Shown one piece after another: positions 6,569-9,632 of a DNA stretch of 9,632 nucleotides; within the stretch, counting starts at the first letter, position 1, and every line of letters starts with the position of its first letter. The position numbers and the translations under genes were made by a program. The notes under the pieces were generated by a model. It saw nothing but the letters and a program-made list of their open reading frames with translations. It did no database searches and was not told the origin of the DNA. Source of the DNA: Holosporales bacterium (GTDB taxonomy: Bacteria > Pseudomonadota > Alphaproteobacteria > BNTO01); contig JAISCJ010000028.1 of NCBI GenBank assembly GCA_031265645.1, positions 1 to 9,632 on the forward strand, written 5' to 3'.

Positions 6569-8236
6569 TCATTCAGATTTTTGTACAGCCCACCTTTTGT
6601 TCACGTATATTTGCTGAAAAATAGACAACACATTGCTTATCATCCAATACAGGACTAGTCCTGCAGGGAATGATGAAAACATGAACAAAGAGATTACCGG
6701 CATCAGATACATCATTTTTGTTTGAGACGGATCCGATGGCTGAGGTGACAATTTTTGCTGCAATATCATTGTTCCGCACATTAGCAAAGGCAGCACACCA
6801 ATCTGCAAAAAGGATGGCACGGCCCATGGTAACAATCCAAACAAGTTGAAAAACGACGTTGGATCCGGAGCAGACAAATCTGTGATCCACAGACAGAATG
6901 GGGCATGTCGCATCTCAATGTTGATTGAAAATACTTTGTATAGACAGAAAAATATCGGCATCTGAATCAACAAAGGCAAGAATCCTGACATCGGATTTAC
7001 TTTTTCTTTGCGGTAAAGCAACAGCATTTGCTCTTGAAGCTTTATTTTGTCGTCCTTGTAACGTTGTTTTAAAAACTCGACTTTTGGCTGAAGGTCTTTC
7101 ATCTTCATCATTGATCGCTGAGATGCAGTCGACATAGGGAACAACACTAGTTTGCTAAGTATTGTTAAAATTAATATGGCAATCGCTAGGTTACCCACGA
7201 AGGAATGAACAATCTGCAAAAGATAAAACAGCGGTTTGGTGATAAAATATAGCCATCCAAAATCAACGGCGAGATCGAATTTTTTTATGGAATGCTTGTC
7301 TTTGTAATCATCTAAAACCTTAAGTGACTTTGCTCCAGCAAAAAATTTCACAGAAAACTCTGTGCTTTCTTTACTCTTTATCGACTTTAGCGATCCTGTT
7401 ATACAACAACGCTGAAGTCCAGACATATCATCCCGAAATATGCTGATTTGTGATGGATGTTTTATTACAAAGGCGGTTAGCCAATATTTATCGGTGAAGC
7501 CGCACCAGCCGTCAGACGCGCTTGCATCTAGTCGCTTACTTGAACCACTTTTGTTTAACTTGCTTGTGCTAATTTCGGCTAAATCGTTGTCAAAGTAGCC
7601 AATTCCTCCTTCGTGTACGGAAGAGGAGCTTGTTGAATCCTTTTTTTGGGCGATTTCGCATCTTGGAGCAATTTTTACGTCCACGCCGGTGTTATTTGTG
7701 ACTTGATCTGTAACCGTAATCAAATAGCCATTGTCTATAGAAATTGTTCTATGGAATTCTAGCCCGCCCCTACTTGTCCAGGTCAATTCAACTGGATGTT
7801 CGGGTGTAAGGTCTCCTTCACTGACAAGCGTCCATTCGGCGTTGCAATCTGGTGCTTCAATGTTTTTGTTTTCTCCGACCCAATTCAGCTCAGCATAGTG
7901 CAACCCTTCGGATGGACGTAACAACTCTACAGGAGCACTGTTTGGCTCAGGCGTTTTGTTGTATTTTACTAATGATAAATCGTCAAATCTGGCACCTTTT
8001 AAGCACACAGACCCGATGATAGTGTCATTTTTAATTGTCACTCGAGGACCAAGCTCCAGCGCTTCATTTCTTGGAAGAGACAGCAATGAGGCCTCTGAAG
8101 GCGCTGGTTTCTCCGGCTCAGACGATTCCACAACTGGGCTATCTAAATTTTGAGACGGAGTTGAAAAATAGTTAAAGCCGTATAATATTGAAAAACACAA
8201 GCCAAACGCTAAAAGCGCGCTTTTCGTTTCAGACAT
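6569..8236 (-). CDS. yidC: Membrane protein insertase YidC (Oxa1 family)
   Basis: Inserts and folds inner-membrane proteins, alone or with SecYEG. The 555 residues match the Gram-negative form (E. coli 548). An N-terminal membrane anchor (about 5-22) is followed by a Pro/Ser/Glu linker, the large periplasmic P1 domain (about 60-320), then the conserved core. The core has VDFGWLYFITKPLF and TM2 (about 345-367), a cytoplasmic helical hairpin with LQPKVEFLKQRY and KEKVNP (about 371-415), TM3 PLLIQMPIFFCLY (421-433), WITDLSAPDP (450-459), TM4 (about 464-488), and TM5 with FPAGLVLYWMISN (523-535). K362 aligns with the functionally important E. coli R366; a positive charge is kept in the hydrophilic groove. 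The C-terminus is short and basic. The upstream GAAAG is a modest ribosome site. It lies 90 bp after the barrel gene and has a candidate promoter of its own. Confidence 0.98.
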   Translation of the reverse strand: MSETKSALLAFGLCFSILYGFNYFSTPSQNLDSPVVESSEPEKPAPSEASLLSLPRNEALELGPRVTIKNDTIIGSVCLKGARFDDLSLVKYNKTPEPNSAPVELLRPSEGLHYAELNWVGENKNIEAPDCNAEWTLVSEGDLTPEHPVELTWTSRGGLEFHRTISIDNGYLITVTDQVTNNTGVDVKIAPRCEIAQKKDSTSSSSVHEGGIGYFDNDLAEISTSKLNKSGSSKRLDASASDGWCGFTDKYWLTAFVIKHPSQISIFRDDMSGLQRCCITGSLKSIKSKESTEFSVKFFAGAKSLKVLDDYKDKHSIKKFDLAVDFGWLYFITKPLFYLLQIVHSFVGNLAIAILILTILSKLVLFPMSTASQRSMMKMKDLQPKVEFLKQRYKDDKIKLQEQMLLLYRKEKVNPMSGFLPLLIQMPIFFCLYKVFSINIEMRHAPFCLWITDLSAPDPTSFFNLFGLLPWAVPSFLQIGVLPLLMCGTMILQQKLSPQPSDPSQTKMMYLMPVISLFMFSSFPAGLVLYWMISNVLSIFQQIYVNKRWAVQKSE

Positions 8237-8265
8237 GTTCTACTTTCAATAAAAATCGATAGGCC

Positions 8266-8294
8266 ATAGTACGGCAAGTTGAATATTCGTGCAA
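8266..8294 (-). promoter_or_regulatory. Candidate yidC promoter TTGCAC-17-TACTAT
   Basis: On the minus strand TTGCAC (8294-8289) and TACTAT (8271-8266) are separated by exactly 17 bp. This predicts a start near 8259 and a leader of about 23 nt. The hexamers match sigma70 consensus at 3 and 4 of 6 positions. A T6 run (8316-8311) just upstream might end barrel-gene transcripts, but no good stem precedes it. Confidence 0.4.
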
Positions 8295-8326
8295 CGTTAT
8301 GATTGGAGTAAAAAACGCAATCAGGC

Positions 8327-9250
8327 TTAAAACGTCAAACCTAAGCTGACTCCTACACGAAAGCCAAATGGCTTGGCATAGGCGGATGATTTGAGATCAT
8401 CAAGAGATTTTATAGGCAATTCAGGTGGCAAATTTCCTTTGATATAGTACTTGCCGCTTTGGATGAAGTATGTTGCATCTAGAGCACGAACTGCGCCCAA
8501 AGATAAAGATGCCTCGGCACCAATGTATATGCATTTTGTGAAATAATAACGCAGCCCAATCCCCGGAAGAAGGCTTCTCAAATTTGTTTGTAACTCTCCT
8601 TTGTCGAATAACGTAGTATCAATCGTTATCTCCTCACTATCAGGAAGAGGAATGCTTTGCGCAACGGTGGAGCCATGACTAAATCCCATAATCTCAGATC
8701 CTACAACGTTTTTTTGGTTTTTGCCGATAAAAGCTTGATTGAATGTGATTTTCGTCCATTCATAACCAAAAGACAAGTAAACCAACACGTTAGGGATAAC
8801 CTTGTACCCAAGTAGTATACTCCCCCCGAATGAAAATCGTGGTTTCGTACTCATTGCGTATGCAGACACGTTAAAAACAGATTCGGCTCCGTTCGGCGTG
8901 AATTTTATGAGTTTGTCAGGTTCATTTTCCTTTTTAACAATTTCTGCAGTGTTGTATAAACCGAAAGCTTTCAACCCAACGTATAAATTGCACAGTAGCT
9001 CGTAACCGTATCCTGCACTCAATCCAATGGACCATGCATGCGCCGATCCGGAAAAAAATTCTGCCTGCTGGGCTTTACTTTGTCCTTCGTTGCGAAAATA
9101 CTCGTGGATTAATATGTAGTGCTTTGCGCCGTCGACGCTAACGAACATCCCTGTTGCCGTAGGGGTCGCGTTTGCGGAGCAGGAACATAATAGCCAGACG
9201 GATATGCGCGTATAATTCAACGTTAACCATGCTTTTGCCGAATGATGCAT
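8327..9250 (-). CDS. Putative outer-membrane beta-barrel protein
   Basis: Encodes 307 residues from ATG 9250. A hydrophobic stretch (ISVWLLCSCSANA, 16-28) with an A-N-A end looks like a Sec signal peptide cleaved near residue 28. The mature chain alternates aromatic/hydrophobic with polar or Gly residues in strand-sized blocks: AWSIGLSAGYGYELL (72-86), NLYVGLKAFGLYN (88-100), RFSFGGSILLGYKV (138-151), VLVYLSFGYEWTKITF (155-170), SLLPGIGLRYYF (226-237), YIGAEASLSLGAVR (242-255) and FRVGVSLGLTF (297-307). The terminal Phe is typical of BAM-assembled barrels. Polar loops, such as about 105-130 and 172-220, would face outward. This resembles small opacity/surface-antigen-type barrels, but I cannot assign a family. 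No Shine-Dalgarno precedes the ATG. A TTG at 9220 would give a tidier signal peptide (n-region NYTR), so the start is uncertain. A promoter with an overlapping dyad lies upstream. Confidence 0.8.
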   Translation of the reverse strand: MHHSAKAWLTLNYTRISVWLLCSCSANATPTATGMFVSVDGAKHYILIHEYFRNEGQSKAQQAEFFSGSAHAWSIGLSAGYGYELLCNLYVGLKAFGLYNTAEIVKKENEPDKLIKFTPNGAESVFNVSAYAMSTKPRFSFGGSILLGYKVIPNVLVYLSFGYEWTKITFNQAFIGKNQKNVVGSEIMGFSHGSTVAQSIPLPDSEEITIDTTLFDKGELQTNLRSLLPGIGLRYYFTKCIYIGAEASLSLGAVRALDATYFIQSGKYYIKGNLPPELPIKSLDDLKSSAYAKPFGFRVGVSLGLTF

Positions 9251-9253
9251 TAC

Positions 9254-9266
9254 TGTAGATGCTACA
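9254..9266 (-). repeat. Inverted repeat TGTAG-cat-CTACA just before the barrel-gene start
   Basis: On the minus strand TGTAG and CTACA flank three bases and end four bases before ATG 9250. In the mRNA this would form a five-pair hairpin exactly where a ribosome site should be, and no purine-rich site is present. It may reflect structure-controlled or non-canonical initiation, or simply a misplaced start (see TTG 9220). Confidence 0.35.
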
Positions 9267-9371
9267 AAAATTTTAGTGATAGCGACAGTCCCCTATTCTT
9301 ACAACCCAACAATGTGTCTAAAAGTATTTATATGATGCCAAACGATTCGACAATAGTATTTTACTTGTTTC

Positions 9372-9386
9372 CATTTGTGACAAATG
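9372..9386. promoter_or_regulatory. Operator-like dyad CATTTGT-G-ACAAATG at predicted +1
   Basis: Perfect 7-bp inverted repeat around one central base. It begins right at the start site predicted from the TTGTGA/TAAAAT promoter, where a bound dimeric repressor would block transcription. A distal half-site (GTCACAA on the plus strand, 9414-9420) covers the -35. No known regulator motif is claimed. Confidence 0.5.
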
Positions 9387-9392
9387 TCAGTT

Positions 9393-9420
9393 ATTTTATA
9401 TGGGAATACTATAGTCACAA
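9393..9420 (-). promoter_or_regulatory. Candidate promoter TTGTGA-16-TAAAAT for the barrel gene
   Basis: On the minus strand TTGTGA (9420-9415, 4 of 6 to consensus) and TAAAAT (9398-9393, 5 of 6) are 16 bp apart. The predicted start is near 9386, giving a leader of about 136 nt. The -35 begins the 7-mer TTGTGAC, whose exact reverse complement recurs 32 bp downstream inside the dyad at 9372-9386. Confidence 0.45.
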
Positions 9421-9469
9421 TTGGATGATATTGGGAAAAATACATGAGACTTTACGTACAATCCTTTGA

Positions 9470-9632
9470 TGGGCTGCGACAGATATTATTGGAGGGTTAG
9501 CACCGTTCAAACTACTGTGCTTCGCAGGGCGGTTTCCTCCTTGGCCGGAGCTAAGTTCTATACTCAAAAATTCGATAAGAGCACTTAGTGAGATCTTACT
9601 TTTTGCTTTCTCCGAATCGGTTCAATTCAATC
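9470..9632. other. Unassigned right edge with possible gene remnants
   Basis: Two incompatible readings exist. On the plus strand one frame is open from 9470 to the edge (54 codons) and reads like protein (GGLAPFKLLCF, then ALSEILLFAF), but it has no ATG, GTG or TTG and follows a TGA at 9467-9469. On the minus strand a frame entering at the edge ends IELNRFGESKK and stops at 9598-9596, immediately followed by a hairpin and T5. That could be the 3' end of a neighbouring gene. The segment also has GGAGG (9491-9495) and CCTCC (9536-9540) as outer arms of an imperfect fold. It could be an old mobile-element or gene fragment; no family is recognised. Confidence 0.3.
9566..9598 (-). terminator. Hairpin plus T5 at the right edge
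   Basis: On the minus strand TAAGA (9598-9594) pairs with TCTTA (9580-9576), and inside it CACT (9590-9587) pairs with AGTG (9585-9582). T5 follows at 9570-9566 after TCGAA. The first arm overlaps the TAA stop of the possible partial gene. The stem is interrupted by an internal loop, so it is only a moderate terminator candidate. It would separate an upstream gene from the barrel gene. Confidence 0.35.

Larger units (their letters stand above)
9251..9469. other. Promoter and leader region of the barrel gene
   Basis: A/T-rich region without a supported gene. A 75-codon plus-strand frame (9242-9469) has no ribosome site and covers the barrel-gene start on the other strand, so it is not called. 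Besides the main promoter there is a second weaker minus-strand candidate, TTGTCG (9353-9348) and TATAAA (9332-9327), with a short 15-bp spacer. Confidence 0.45.

Noticed and set aside
6431..6658. 75-codon plus-strand frame in the yidC-leuS gap
   Set aside because: It overlaps the conserved YidC C-terminus antisense, has no ribosome site, and its translation is low-complexity from A/T-rich DNA.
9242..9469. 75-codon plus-strand frame opposite the barrel-gene start
   Set aside because: No ribosome site, A/T-rich composition, and it covers the promoter and signal-peptide region of a better-supported gene.
9491..9545. Structured RNA (SRP RNA or RNase P-like) from GGAGG...CCTCC and the GAGGAAA-type bases on the minus strand
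   Set aside because: The conserved SRP and RNase P core sequences are not matched; only the outer arms pair well.
9611..9632. tRNA T-arm-like GGTTCAATTC at the right edge
   Set aside because: The flanking bases do not form a five-pair T stem and no acceptor or anticodon arm is visible upstream.

Overview
The window looks like a piece of an alphaproteobacterial genome, probably an intracellular or host-associated lineage (Holosporales- or Rickettsiales-like). This is an inference. The leucyl-tRNA synthetase has alphaproteobacterial motif variants: GTGAIFGCPAHDERD in the editing domain, a C-x-x-C / C-x-x-C insertion, and no cysteines at the E. coli ZN1 positions. YidC has Lys where E. coli has the TM2 Arg, and PlsC has the HQS-x-x-E form of motif I. 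Base composition is moderately A+T rich by eye, and a leucine-rich-repeat protein and a small exported Cys-cluster protein sit beside the housekeeping genes.

Layout. Positions 1-2766 hold two plus-strand accessory genes: a 560-residue leucine-rich-repeat protein (124-1806) and a small predicted exported protein with a dense Cys-Trp-Cys cluster (2086-2766). A 279-bp gap with repeated TTGCACA motifs and a perfect -10 box separates them. From 2814 to the right edge every recognisable gene is on the minus strand. In transcription order these are an outer-membrane beta-barrel protein (9250-8327), yidC (8236-6569), leuS (6213-3607) and plsC (3605-2814). The accessory and housekeeping blocks converge at 2767-2813, where a weak hairpin with a T5 tract could end the leuS-plsC transcript.

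How the genes relate. leuS and plsC are almost certainly co-translated, because the leuS stop and the plsC ATG are one base apart. yidC and leuS are separated by 355 bp with a TTGACA box, an A/T tract and a pair of mutually exclusive hairpins, so leuS-plsC probably has its own promoter. YidC (membrane-protein insertion), PlsC (phospholipid synthesis) and the barrel protein all concern the envelope. The barrel gene has the best regulatory architecture in the window: a TTGTGA/TAAAAT promoter with a 15-bp near-perfect dyad at the predicted +1, which suggests a repressor-controlled surface protein.

The last about 160 bases hold no gene I can name. They contain a stop-free plus-strand frame running off the edge, and a possible minus-strand gene 3' end followed by a hairpin with a T5 tract. 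I found no tRNA, rRNA, CRISPR array or complete insertion sequence. The least explained content is the LRR protein and the Cys-cluster protein with their shared leader motif.
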